Position numbers and translations under genes: made by a program
Part shown: positions 6,980 to 14,861 of the stretch, in pieces
Layout: every line of letters begins with the position of its first letter
Position numbering within the stretch: position 1 is the stretch's first letter
Origin: an uncultured Eubacterium sp.
Lineage (GTDB): Bacteria; Bacillota; Clostridia; Lachnospirales; Lachnospiraceae
NCBI GenBank assembly: GCA_934317205.1
Contig: CAKREL010000057.1
Span: forward strand, 1-15,432
Reading direction: 5' to 3'
Length of the DNA stretch: 15,432 bases
The notes under the pieces: model-generated
What the model was told of the DNA's origin: nothing
The model's input: only the letters and a program-made list of their open reading frames with translations
The model's database searches: none

Positions 6980-7646
6980 ATTTGTATCCCGCTCCTCTGT
7001 ATGTCACAATATATTTTCGATAATCTCCAAGTGCATGGCGCAACATCTTAATTTGAGCATCCACAGTACGGTCATCCCCCATGAAGTCAAATCCCCAGAC
7101 TTTTTCCAAAAGAGCATCTCTGGAAAATACGATTCCCCTGTTTCGCACAAGGAAAAAGAGCAGATCATACTCCTTTGGGCGTAATTCTACCCGATTTCCG
7201 TCCACCATAAGTTCTCTTGCTGAAATATTCACTTCCAGACCTTCAAATTCATAAATTTCACTCTGCTTTTTTTCTTCCTTTGGTTCATGACGCATCAGAA
7301 TTACTTTCACCCGCGCCATCAGTTCTTTGATGGAAAACGGCTTCACCACATAATCGTCAATTCCAAGTTTAAATCCCTGAAGTTTATCATATTCTTCGCC
7401 TTTTGCAGACAGCATCAGTGCCGGAATATCTTTCATCTCCCTGATTTTTTGATATGCCTCATACCCATTCATCTCCGGCATCATAATATCCATAATAATC
7501 AGATCAAAATCCTGCTGCCGGCACAAATCCAGTGCCTCCCGGCCATTGGCAGCACCTGTCACTTCATAGCCCTGATATTCTGCGAATTCACGGATTCCCA
7601 TCCGGATTGATATCTCATCATCCACAACCAGTATTCTTTTTCCCAT
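6954..7646 (-). CDS. OmpR/PhoB-family response regulator
   Basis: This 230-residue regulator has a receiver domain (1-120) with the acidic pair Asp9-Asp10, phospho-acceptor Asp53 (IIMDIMMPEMNG), Ser80 and Lys102 (VKPF). A winged-helix DNA-binding domain follows (about 130-225), with LRPKEYDLLFFLVRN, VWGFDF, RTVDAQIKMLRHAL and TYRGAGYKF as characteristic segments. All residues needed for phosphorylation are present. The ATG start has GGAGAG nine bases upstream. It is the first gene of the unit and is presumably phosphorylated by the kinase encoded next. Its target promoters cannot be told from the window; its own operon is an obvious candidate. Confidence 0.95.
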   Translation of the reverse strand: MGKRILVVDDEISIRMGIREFAEYQGYEVTGAANGREALDLCRQQDFDLIIMDIMMPEMNGYEAYQKIREMKDIPALMLSAKGEEYDKLQGFKLGIDDYVVKPFSIKELMARVKVILMRHEPKEEKKQSEIYEFEGLEVNISARELMVDGNRVELRPKEYDLLFFLVRNRGIVFSRDALLEKVWGFDFMGDDRTVDAQIKMLRHALGDYRKYIVTYRGAGYKFEAEEKKA

Positions 7647-7691
7647 ACGTTTTGTCTCTCCAACTGTATCCTGAATTTTCTATTTAAAAAA

Positions 7692-7726
7692 GTGGACTGT
7701 CGACTGTTATCCAGCCAACTGCCCAC
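7692..7726 (-). terminator. Intrinsic terminator or attenuator hairpin
   Basis: On the minus strand a 15-pair stem (arms 7726-7712 and 7706-7692, one A-A mismatch and three G-U pairs) has a five-base loop and is followed at once by six T. It lies 62 bases past the LysR stop codon and 45 bases before the response regulator ATG. It most simply ends the LysR transcript. If the promoter at 7730-7758 is real, it would instead be a leader attenuator of the regulator-kinase operon. Confidence 0.7.
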
Positions 7727-7729
7727 CTT

Positions 7730-7758
7730 ATCTTAACAGTAGCACACAGCTGTTTACA
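7730..7758 (-). promoter_or_regulatory. Possible promoter upstream of the terminator hairpin
   Basis: On the minus strand TGTAAA (7758-7753) and TAAGAT (7735-7730) are 17 bases apart. The boxes match consensus at three and four of six positions. No better promoter is visible between the hairpin and the response regulator start. Weak call. Confidence 0.25.
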
Positions 7759-7788
7759 CTGCCATATTCGCTACCTGTACTATATCGT

Positions 7789-8688
7789 TTATGCACTGAT
7801 TTTGCAACTATTTGATGATTGCTCCATCATGTATCCAAGTAAAATCTGAAGCACAGACTCATCCTGCGCATCCTTCCATGCGGCAGAAATTTCAACAGAA
7901 TGATTCAACGGACATGTCAAAAATCCCTGTTCATGCACATTTCTCACCCAGGAATTACATACCGCTACACCCAGCCCATTTTCCACATTTACAAGAATTG
8001 ATTCCATGCTATTTACACTGCATACATTTGGTGTAAATCCATACTTATTTCCAATTGCACGCACTCTCTCAAATTGCATATCCTCCCTCTCATCTGTCAG
8101 CACGAAAAATGTCTCCTGACAAAAATCTTCCGGTTTCCAGTTTTTCTTCCGGCTGCGAAAAAGCATAGAAGAAAAAAGAATCATCTCCTGTGCACTGTCA
8201 ATCACCACGGACTTCGTATCATACATTTTTGCCACATGATCCTGTAACGTAATGATCAAATCCAGCTGTCCCATCTGGAAACGTGCAGATAACTCCTGCA
8301 TCGTAAAAGCCTCAAGTGAAATCTTGATTTCCGGATACTCCAGGCGGAGTTCCCGCAGAATCGGCTGCATATATATACCGATATTCCATCCATTGACATA
8401 TCCGACACGGATTAACCCCTGACCCATAGTATTTAACCGTTCCACACGTTCTTTTGCTTCTGCAAAACACTGCTTCATCTTTTTAAAGGTCTTCTCATAA
8501 ATTCTTCCTGCTTCCGTCAACGCAATATGCTTTCCACTTCTGTCAAAAAGCTGCGTATCCAATTCCTTTTCCAAACGTGCGATATTTCTGCTCAGATTTG
8601 GCTGAGAAATATAGATTTTCTCTGCTGCTTTACAAAAACTGCCTTCTGCTGCTACTGATAAAAAACTCTGTATCAAAGTATCATTCAT
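7789..8688 (-). CDS. LysR-family transcriptional regulator
   Basis: The 299-residue protein has an N-terminal winged helix-turn-helix (1-60) with the standard LysR pattern: FLSVAAEGSFCKAAEKIYIS, then QPNLSRNIARLEKEL, and LFDRSGKHIALTEAG. A linker helix runs to about 88, and a co-inducer-binding domain (about 91-299) opens with LIRVGYVNG. Length is normal for the family. I use ATG 8688, which has a G-rich GGGGGA six bases upstream. The ATG at 8718 lies inside a palindrome, has no ribosome site and only adds ten residues not typical of the family. There is no divergent gene, so the usual target next door is missing. Two palindromes just upstream suggest autoregulation. Effector and regulon are unknown. 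Confidence 0.92.
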   Translation of the reverse strand: MNDTLIQSFLSVAAEGSFCKAAEKIYISQPNLSRNIARLEKELDTQLFDRSGKHIALTEAGRIYEKTFKKMKQCFAEAKERVERLNTMGQGLIRVGYVNGWNIGIYMQPILRELRLEYPEIKISLEAFTMQELSARFQMGQLDLIITLQDHVAKMYDTKSVVIDSAQEMILFSSMLFRSRKKNWKPEDFCQETFFVLTDEREDMQFERVRAIGNKYGFTPNVCSVNSMESILVNVENGLGVAVCNSWVRNVHEQGFLTCPLNHSVEISAAWKDAQDESVLQILLGYMMEQSSNSCKISA

Positions 8689-8716
8689 CTTATTTCCCCC
8701 GTATGTTATCCGATTC

Positions 8717-8730
8717 ATCTGTATACAGAT
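8717..8730. promoter_or_regulatory. Perfect 14-base palindrome upstream of the LysR gene
   Basis: ATCTGTATACAGAT is fully self-complementary and lies 28 bases upstream of the LysR start codon. It is close to the ATC-N9-GAT form of LysR binding boxes (here N8). It is a likely operator for autoregulation, but the regulator that binds it is inferred. Confidence 0.5.
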
Positions 8731-8751
8731 ATCATATCAGAGAAATATGAT
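8731..8751. promoter_or_regulatory. Second dyad, directly next to the palindrome
   Basis: ATCATAT (8731-8737) and ATATGAT (8745-8751) are perfect 7-base arms around a 7-base spacer. The dyad abuts the palindrome at 8717-8730 and overlaps a possible -10 box (TATGAT, minus strand 8736-8731). Two adjacent sites would fit a LysR tetramer contacting recognition and activation sites. Confidence 0.5.
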
Positions 8752-8780
8752 AGCTAAATGAAATCTGTTTCCATAGATCT

Positions 8781-11156
8781 TCACTCTTGCAACATTCTCT
8801 TATTTTCATACATTAACTGATCTGCCTGGTGGATTGCTTCCCTGATTGGATGCACACCACAGACACCACCAATGCTGACAGACAGATGCAACTCCGGATA
8901 TTCTGTAATCACAATATCCTCCACTGCTTTTTTAATCCGGATATTTTTCTCTTCCATATCTTTTTCTGTCATTTTTGGGAAAAGCAGCAAAAACTCATCC
9001 CCACCATAACGGATCAAAATATCATTGCTCCGTATACAGGATTGGATCGCTGCAGCAATATCCCGCAGCACCACATCACCGGCCGGATGCCCATACGTAT
9101 CATTTACCCGTTTGAACTGATCCACATCGATGATTTCCACGCATTCCATTCCTTCCATATGGATGCTATATGTCTCAAAATAACGCCTGGAATAAGTTCC
9201 TGTCAACGGATCTGAAAACAGTTCTCTGTGCTCTCCACGGCTTTTATCCAGTAAAAATCTGGTTCCATTCGTATCGATCCAGCGCCCTTCGTTCATTTTG
9301 GAAAGCATCTCAAGTACACATGGCGTTCCGTTGATACACAGATACTTTGCAACCACATAAAACATATCTGATCTGGTAAATTCCAGTTTATTCAACATCG
9401 TCTTCTGTGTCAGAGCCCGGAATGAAATACAGTTTGCACAATTGCCACCTGTATCCCAGAAAGCAGCACAGTGCTGCTCTGTTTTCCTCAGGATACCTTT
9501 CTGATCGACTTCCAAAACGGCATTGGCTGCCGGATCTACCAGACGGACATAGTCAAAAATCTGCTCAAGCTGTTTCATCGCATTTTGCACTGCTTTTCCT
9601 TCTAAATGTTCTCCTTCTGAAAAGTCATCCAGAACCGGGAGATCTCCCACTTCCTGCTGCGGTCTGATCAACTGCCCCACGGCTCCGATATAATGATCCG
9701 GATGCTGCTCTGACCACAATGAATGAATTCTCAGATCACACCACTCAAAATCACTCCCTTGCGGCATCATGATACTCATAGAAAATTCCCGATTCTCCGG
9801 TGTCGTTGCATCCAACGCATTCTTCAGCCGGTGGTAGTCCTTCTGACTCAGACATTTAAAACAGTTTGTATCTTCAACATTTATGACTGTATGACGATAC
9901 TGCGGCGGTTCGTTCCAGTTTACCACATTTGCCAGTTTGGAAATGGAATTATAATCAAATTGGATTCCACCTTTCAATGACGCAAAAAAATCAATCTTTT
10001 CCTGCATCACTTCCAATATTCTCTGTGCACGGTCGTTGTGCGGCAAATCTTTCTTCTGCATGATTTCCCTTGCCAGTCGATCAGCTTCATACCGATAAGC
10101 AAGATTTTCCTCACTGTACAGTTCTGCTTTTCTTAATTCCGGTGCAATTTCATGCATACACTTTAAAAGCAATGGATTGTATGCACCACATTCTCCGTTC
10201 AGGATCATGTCCATGGCAGTTTCGTGGTCATAAGCATCCTTATAACACCGTTTACTGGTCAGCGCATCATAGACATCTGCCAATGCCACTACCTGTGCCG
10301 AAATCGGAATCTGCTCACCGATCAGTCCATCCGGATAACCGTTTCCGTCCCAGCGTTCATGATGCCATCGACAAATTTCCCAAGCAAAACGAAGCAGTGG
10401 TTTTTCCCGCTTTGAAGCCATCTGTCTGATAATATCCGCACCGATCGTTGTATGAGTTTTGATGATCTGAAACTCTTCCTTGGTCAATTTTCCCGGCTTA
10501 TTTAAAATACTTTCCGGAATGCTGATTTTACCAACATCATGCAGTGCAGAAGCTGTAGTAATCATGGCAATATCTGACTCTGACAATCCATACTCATCTG
10601 TTTTCTTAATCAGCTGATGCAGGAGCAAGTCCGTTACCGTACGAACTTGAATGACATGTTCCCCACTCTCGCTGTTTCGGAATTCAACAACATGGCTCAG
10701 GATTCCGATCATCAGATTATTGTTTTCTTCCTTTTCATAAATCTGATCCGAAACCATCTGCATCAGCCGTTTCTGGTTTGCATGTAAGTTGATCGTATTC
10801 TGTACACGCTTCCGTGTGCTAAACGCATCAAACGGTCTGCAAATATAGTCTTCTGCTCCAAAAATATATGCCCGCTCAATAACAGCCTTTTTTTCCTCCG
10901 AAGAGATTATGATTACAGGGATTTCATTGATCCAGTGAAATGTATTCATACGCTCCAGAACCTGAAATCCGTTCATTTCCGGCATATTGATATCCAAAAG
11001 CATCAAATCTATTGTGAGATCCTGCTGAAGTATATGTATTGCTTCACGTCCATTTTCCACCTGCACATATTCGTATTCATCACCAAGAATTGTCATCAGA
11101 ACCTGCCTGTTCAATTCATTATCATCAACAATCATAATTTTGGATTTTATTTTCAT
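8781..11156 (-). CDS. REC - HD-GYP - PAS-like x2 - GGDEF c-di-GMP enzyme
   Basis: This cytoplasmic 791-residue protein joins both c-di-GMP activities. The receiver (1-125) has Asp11-Asp12 and phospho-acceptor Asp55, but the usual Lys before Pro-Phe is Arg107. The HD-GYP phosphodiesterase (about 145-345) keeps HD (206-207), His235, HHERWDGNGYP (265-275) and Asp294, so it looks active. Two PAS-like regions follow (about 385-500 and 525-625); each has a CxxC pair (432/435 and 573/576). The C-terminal GGDEF domain (about 645-791) keeps GGDEF (718-722), DVDQFKRVND (677-686) and a product-inhibition RxxD site (709-712). The ATG start has AAGGAG about 13 bases upstream, rather far. It is the last gene of the three-gene group, 46 bases after a membrane cyclase. 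No kinase for its receiver is adjacent. Net activity cannot be predicted. Confidence 0.93.
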   Translation of the reverse strand: MKIKSKIMIVDDNELNRQVLMTILGDEYEYVQVENGREAIHILQQDLTIDLMLLDINMPEMNGFQVLERMNTFHWINEIPVIIISSEEKKAVIERAYIFGAEDYICRPFDAFSTRKRVQNTINLHANQKRLMQMVSDQIYEKEENNNLMIGILSHVVEFRNSESGEHVIQVRTVTDLLLHQLIKKTDEYGLSESDIAMITTASALHDVGKISIPESILNKPGKLTKEEFQIIKTHTTIGADIIRQMASKREKPLLRFAWEICRWHHERWDGNGYPDGLIGEQIPISAQVVALADVYDALTSKRCYKDAYDHETAMDMILNGECGAYNPLLLKCMHEIAPELRKAELYSEENLAYRYEADRLAREIMQKKDLPHNDRAQRILEVMQEKIDFFASLKGGIQFDYNSISKLANVVNWNEPPQYRHTVINVEDTNCFKCLSQKDYHRLKNALDATTPENREFSMSIMMPQGSDFEWCDLRIHSLWSEQHPDHYIGAVGQLIRPQQEVGDLPVLDDFSEGEHLEGKAVQNAMKQLEQIFDYVRLVDPAANAVLEVDQKGILRKTEQHCAAFWDTGGNCANCISFRALTQKTMLNKLEFTRSDMFYVVAKYLCINGTPCVLEMLSKMNEGRWIDTNGTRFLLDKSRGEHRELFSDPLTGTYSRRYFETYSIHMEGMECVEIIDVDQFKRVNDTYGHPAGDVVLRDIAAAIQSCIRSNDILIRYGGDEFLLLFPKMTEKDMEEKNIRIKKAVEDIVITEYPELHLSVSIGGVCGVHPIREAIHQADQLMYENKRMLQE

Positions 11157-11202
11157 GATTATCTGATTTCTCCTTCCGTGTAGTTCTTTTTTCGAAAGAA
11201 AA

Positions 11203-13185
11203 TCATCTGGTTCTTTTATCTTCTGTCCTGACTTTCTCTACTGCTTGTGTCAGTTTTTTGTTTCTGATATTATGATCTTTTTCCATAGCATGTTTTTTCG
11301 CTTTTTCTTCATACATCCGCTGATCTGCCAGAATTCGAATCTCTGCTGTGCTGTTATCCTCCATCGGATACACAGCATAGCCACAGCTACAACCGACAGA
11401 CAGTTCCGTTCCATCAATGAGAAAAGAACGACAGACAGCTGTAATGATGCGCTCCTTCATTTTCTGACACTGCTCATCATCCATGTTGGCACTGACGATA
11501 ATAGCAAATTCATCGCCACCGATGCGAAAAGCATAATCCTTTTCGCGGACACAATCATAAAGACGCATGGCCACACCTTTTAACAACTTATCACCCATAT
11601 CATGCCCATAGGTATCATTGACCGGTTTAAATCTGTCAAGATCCAGGTAAAACAGCACAAATGGATGCTTTTTCTGCTCTTTGATCCGCAGAACAGAACT
11701 GAAATACCGCTCATTAAATAATCCGGTCAGGCCATCTGTATTTGCAATATTCTTCATCTTCACCTGCTGTCCATTATCCTGTGTGATTAGCAAAAAACGT
11801 ACCAGAGTTCCGTCTTTATCCCACTCAATCGGTACAATATTCATTATTTTATAGACATCCTGATTTCTTCCACGATATTCAAATTTCAGGATATCACCTT
11901 TTTTTCGCAGGACGCGGTTTAGATACTCCGGTGCAAGTAACTGACCGATTTTCGCATTTTCCGTCTCTGTCATACATACATATTTTCTGGAAATAGTTTC
12001 AACCATCATCTGATAGTTTCCTGTCTCTGGATAAATCATATGATCCAATACATGCTCATGATATTCATAACGATTCGTTTTTAAATTGCATACAGAAAAA
12101 CGGTCTACAATCTGTCCAATTCCGGAAAACAGCTCGTCTGCCAACTGTTTTTTATACTCAAGTTCCTTTTTTTCCACTTCTTTTCTTTGAAATTTCTTTC
12201 TGACTTCGTTTCCTGCAATAATTGCAAAGAACAAACTCAACCCACATGCAAATATAGCAAAGATAATGCATGTGATATTCTGTACTTTCCGCATTCCGGC
12301 ATCTACTACTGACTGCTGTACCATTCCCACAATACTCCAGTCCGCAATTCCAACCGGCTGATAGACCAGATAATATTGTTTTTTATTATAAGTACAGAAT
12401 ACACTTCCGGATTTTTCATCGGAAATATCTTTCTGCAATGTCTCCCCGCTATCTCCCTGAAATGCATTCGCATCATTAAGTGCCTGTATCATATTATACA
12501 TATGTATCTTCACTTCCGTCTTTGACTCCAATGAAAAAAGAATCGTACCGTCCGGTTTTAAGATATAACAGTCACTTTTTCCTTTATAGATATCTCCCAT
12601 AATATTGGATGAGAGTTTATCATTATCATAACTGACCGCCAGCCCTGTATAAGTCACACCATCCATTTCAATCGGTTTGGACATCTGAATGGCAAAAACA
12701 ACTTTCCGCTTGCCACTGCTTGCTATGTAACTGGAGACAATTGGTTTCTCCGTCTCGTACATCTCCTGAAACACATTTTTGATAGAATCTGCCGTTCCTT
12801 TCCGTTCTGCTGCCGTTATAAAATCATCATTCTCATTAAACAAATAAAAATCACTGTATGCCCAGGCAGACTTGCGTTCTGCATATTCTTTCCAATTATG
12901 TGTTATCTCTCCTGAATCTGAGAGTTTCTGAAGCTCATTGTCCCAGTCAGACAAGGCATTCCAGTTTCGTTCTGCAAATAGTGTAAATGTCCGGTTTACC
13001 TGCTCATACGTTGCCAGTAGATGTTCACTACTTTCCTTAGAAATCTCCTCCCGAATATACTGGTCATAGCTGAAGATTCCCATAGCTAATGCTACCAGTA
13101 CACACATCGACAGCAACATAATCTTCGCTTGTTTTTTTCTTCTTTTTTTCCTCATACGCTTTTCCTGCTTTCTTATCTGTGCCAA
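11203..13185 (-). CDS. Membrane diguanylate cyclase with Cache-like sensor and PAS-like region
   Basis: This 660-residue protein makes c-di-GMP from GTP. After a very basic N-terminus, a membrane helix (about 23-39) and a second (about 302-324) enclose an external domain of about 260 residues with the layout of a double Cache sensor; YYLVYQPVGIADWSIVGMV before helix 2 is typical. A charged linker and a PAS-like part (about 345-475) lead to the GGDEF domain (about 480-632), with DLDRFKPVND (515-524), GGDEF (556-560) and inhibitory RxxD (547-550), all intact. A basic tail of about 28 residues follows. TTG 13185 has AGGAG eight bases upstream; ATG 13155 with AGGAA six bases upstream is also possible and loses only ten residues. 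It lies 81 bases after another Cache-GGDEF gene and 46 before the HD-GYP/GGDEF gene. The ligand is unknown. Confidence 0.92.
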   Translation of the reverse strand: MAQIRKQEKRMRKKRRKKQAKIMLLSMCVLVALAMGIFSYDQYIREEISKESSEHLLATYEQVNRTFTLFAERNWNALSDWDNELQKLSDSGEITHNWKEYAERKSAWAYSDFYLFNENDDFITAAERKGTADSIKNVFQEMYETEKPIVSSYIASSGKRKVVFAIQMSKPIEMDGVTYTGLAVSYDNDKLSSNIMGDIYKGKSDCYILKPDGTILFSLESKTEVKIHMYNMIQALNDANAFQGDSGETLQKDISDEKSGSVFCTYNKKQYYLVYQPVGIADWSIVGMVQQSVVDAGMRKVQNITCIIFAIFACGLSLFFAIIAGNEVRKKFQRKEVEKKELEYKKQLADELFSGIGQIVDRFSVCNLKTNRYEYHEHVLDHMIYPETGNYQMMVETISRKYVCMTETENAKIGQLLAPEYLNRVLRKKGDILKFEYRGRNQDVYKIMNIVPIEWDKDGTLVRFLLITQDNGQQVKMKNIANTDGLTGLFNERYFSSVLRIKEQKKHPFVLFYLDLDRFKPVNDTYGHDMGDKLLKGVAMRLYDCVREKDYAFRIGGDEFAIIVSANMDDEQCQKMKERIITAVCRSFLIDGTELSVGCSCGYAVYPMEDNSTAEIRILADQRMYEEKAKKHAMEKDHNIRNKKLTQAVEKVRTEDKRTR

Positions 13186-13218
13186 AGGTTATGCTCCTGT
13201 TGAAACTACGAAAAGAAG

Positions 13219-13247
13219 CCTTTACTAGTTTATAATGTAAATGTCAA
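13219..13247 (-). promoter_or_regulatory. Possible internal promoter before the second cyclase
   Basis: On the minus strand there is a perfect TTGACA (13247-13242), but 17 bases on stands TAAAGG, a poor -10. A better -10 (TATAAA, 13234-13229) is only seven bases away and cannot be used with it. An internal promoter is possible but doubtful. No terminator hairpin separates the two cyclase genes. Confidence 0.25.
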
Positions 13248-13266
13248 AATTCAAGTCGAATACACT

Positions 13267-14760
13267 TTATTTTGTTGTACTTTGATCTGTCTGCTCTGGA
13301 TTATAAATGGAATAGCCATTTCGTCCTGCCCGCTTTGTCTCATACAGAGCCTGATCTGCATGTCGGTATAGTTTTATAAATGTATTACCACTTTCTGGTG
13401 CCAGTGCCACACCCACACTGATCGTAATACTCTGATTATCCATTTCTGTAATCTTCATCGCCGGAATCTTTTTCAGTAAATCGTTGATTCTCTGTTCTAC
13501 ATTCTCCCGCTGAGAAATATTCCGCATTAAAATAACAAATTCATCACCTCCGATACGTCCTAAGATATCATTTTCCCGAAACTGATTCTGCAAAAATCTC
13601 CCCAGCATACTTAAGACTTTATCGCCGACAATATGTCCATAATTGTCATTCACGCTTTTAAAATAATCCACATCCAGAATAATAAAACCATGCAGCCCCT
13701 TCTCCTGCTGTAAAATCTGCTCGATAAACTTCTGTGTATAGTCTTTGTTATATAATCCTGTCAGTGTATCATGCTGTGCTACTGCCAGCAATTTCACTTT
13801 TTCCTGATGATTCTCATATCCAATGTAAATAATCAGAATTACTATTAACACGCAGAATACAAACAAAAAAATTGCTTCATATTTCTGAATGAAATCATAC
13901 GTTTTCTGTGCTGCTTTAACCGGAACGATATAGCAGAGCATCCAGTCATTCATTCCTATTGGCGTATATGTCATATAATAATTCTCTGCATTTGTATTAT
14001 CTAAGCTTAAACGAATAAATCCCGATTCGTTTTCACTAAAATCTTCCTGGATCTTATTCAGCGTATCTTTCTGATTTTCATTTTTTTCTGCATAATAAGT
14101 AAATAAATTATTACCATATGTAAGCTGTTTTTTTTCATCATTTCCATCCTCGTATGCAATAATTTTTCCATCATGATTAACGATAAGTGTATCGCCTTCC
14201 CCATCAAATAAATCATCAAATAATATGTGACTTAATGTGGTTACATTATAAGAGCCTCCCAGAATACCAATCACCTCTTGATTGGTATCATACATCGGCA
14301 CACCAAGAACTACTCTCGTTTCCTGATCCACACTGCTTTCTAAAGGATCGCTTAATGTCTGCTGTCCGTTCATTGCTTCTTTAAAATAACGTCTGTGATA
14401 AACATTTTTTACCGCACCATTATCATAATATGCGGTTCCATCCGGTTCGATCAATGCGAGACGCTCTAACTCAGTAGATTCAGAAATACTGACCAACTTA
14501 TCCAGATGATCCTGAGAAATTAATTTCCCATCTTTTCCCATTTCCTTTGCCATTTCATTCAGGTATTGATAGTGAATAGTTAAAATCTTACGTAAATGTT
14601 CACTCTGGCGCGTTACATTATTCATCATTGTTCTCTGCGAATTTTTTTCCACAGATTGCTGTACTCCGGCAAAAAATACTAAAATGCCAATCATCATCGC
14701 AATAATAAAAGCAGTTGTTGCAACAATATATTTTTTTATTTGCGATGTCTTTTTTCTCAT
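13267..14760 (-). CDS. Membrane diguanylate cyclase with dCache_1-type sensor
   Basis: This 497-residue protein makes c-di-GMP in response to an outside signal. Helices at about 10-32 and 295-314 flank an external double-Cache domain. The segment 121-170 (YHRRYFKEAMNGQ, SDPLESS, VVLGVPMYD, GILGGSY) is characteristic of the ligand-binding distal module shared with chemoreceptors. The GGDEF domain (about 325-487) keeps DVDYFKSVND (363-372), GGDEF (404-408) and the inhibitory RxxD (395-398), and ends with the normal ADQALYETKRAGRNG helix. The ATG start has AAGGAGA about seven bases upstream. It is the first of three consecutive c-di-GMP genes on this strand, with a recognisable promoter, and probably leads an operon. 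The ligand cannot be assigned; amino acids and organic acids are common for such domains. Confidence 0.94.
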   Translation of the reverse strand: MRKKTSQIKKYIVATTAFIIAMMIGILVFFAGVQQSVEKNSQRTMMNNVTRQSEHLRKILTIHYQYLNEMAKEMGKDGKLISQDHLDKLVSISESTELERLALIEPDGTAYYDNGAVKNVYHRRYFKEAMNGQQTLSDPLESSVDQETRVVLGVPMYDTNQEVIGILGGSYNVTTLSHILFDDLFDGEGDTLIVNHDGKIIAYEDGNDEKKQLTYGNNLFTYYAEKNENQKDTLNKIQEDFSENESGFIRLSLDNTNAENYYMTYTPIGMNDWMLCYIVPVKAAQKTYDFIQKYEAIFLFVFCVLIVILIIYIGYENHQEKVKLLAVAQHDTLTGLYNKDYTQKFIEQILQQEKGLHGFIILDVDYFKSVNDNYGHIVGDKVLSMLGRFLQNQFRENDILGRIGGDEFVILMRNISQRENVEQRINDLLKKIPAMKITEMDNQSITISVGVALAPESGNTFIKLYRHADQALYETKRAGRNGYSIYNPEQTDQSTTK

Positions 14761-14799
14761 CTGTTTCTCCTTATATCTTCAACTTTATTATTTCCTATT

Positions 14800-14827
14800 T
14801 TTATAATACCAAATAAACAATTTACAA
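14800..14827 (-). promoter_or_regulatory. Promoter of the c-di-GMP gene group
   Basis: On the minus strand TTGTAA (14827-14822) and TATAAA (14805-14800) are 16 bases apart in an AT-rich stretch 40 bases before the start codon of the first cyclase. It follows the tRNA operon terminator directly. Confidence 0.5.
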
Positions 14828-14861
14828 TAAAGGTTTTTTTCAAGTTTACTATAACATAAAA

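Noticed and set aside
14761..14861. Possible c-di-GMP riboswitch in the leader of the cyclase group.
   Set aside because: The leader is too short and AT-rich, and none of the conserved GEMM core words or paired stems are visible.
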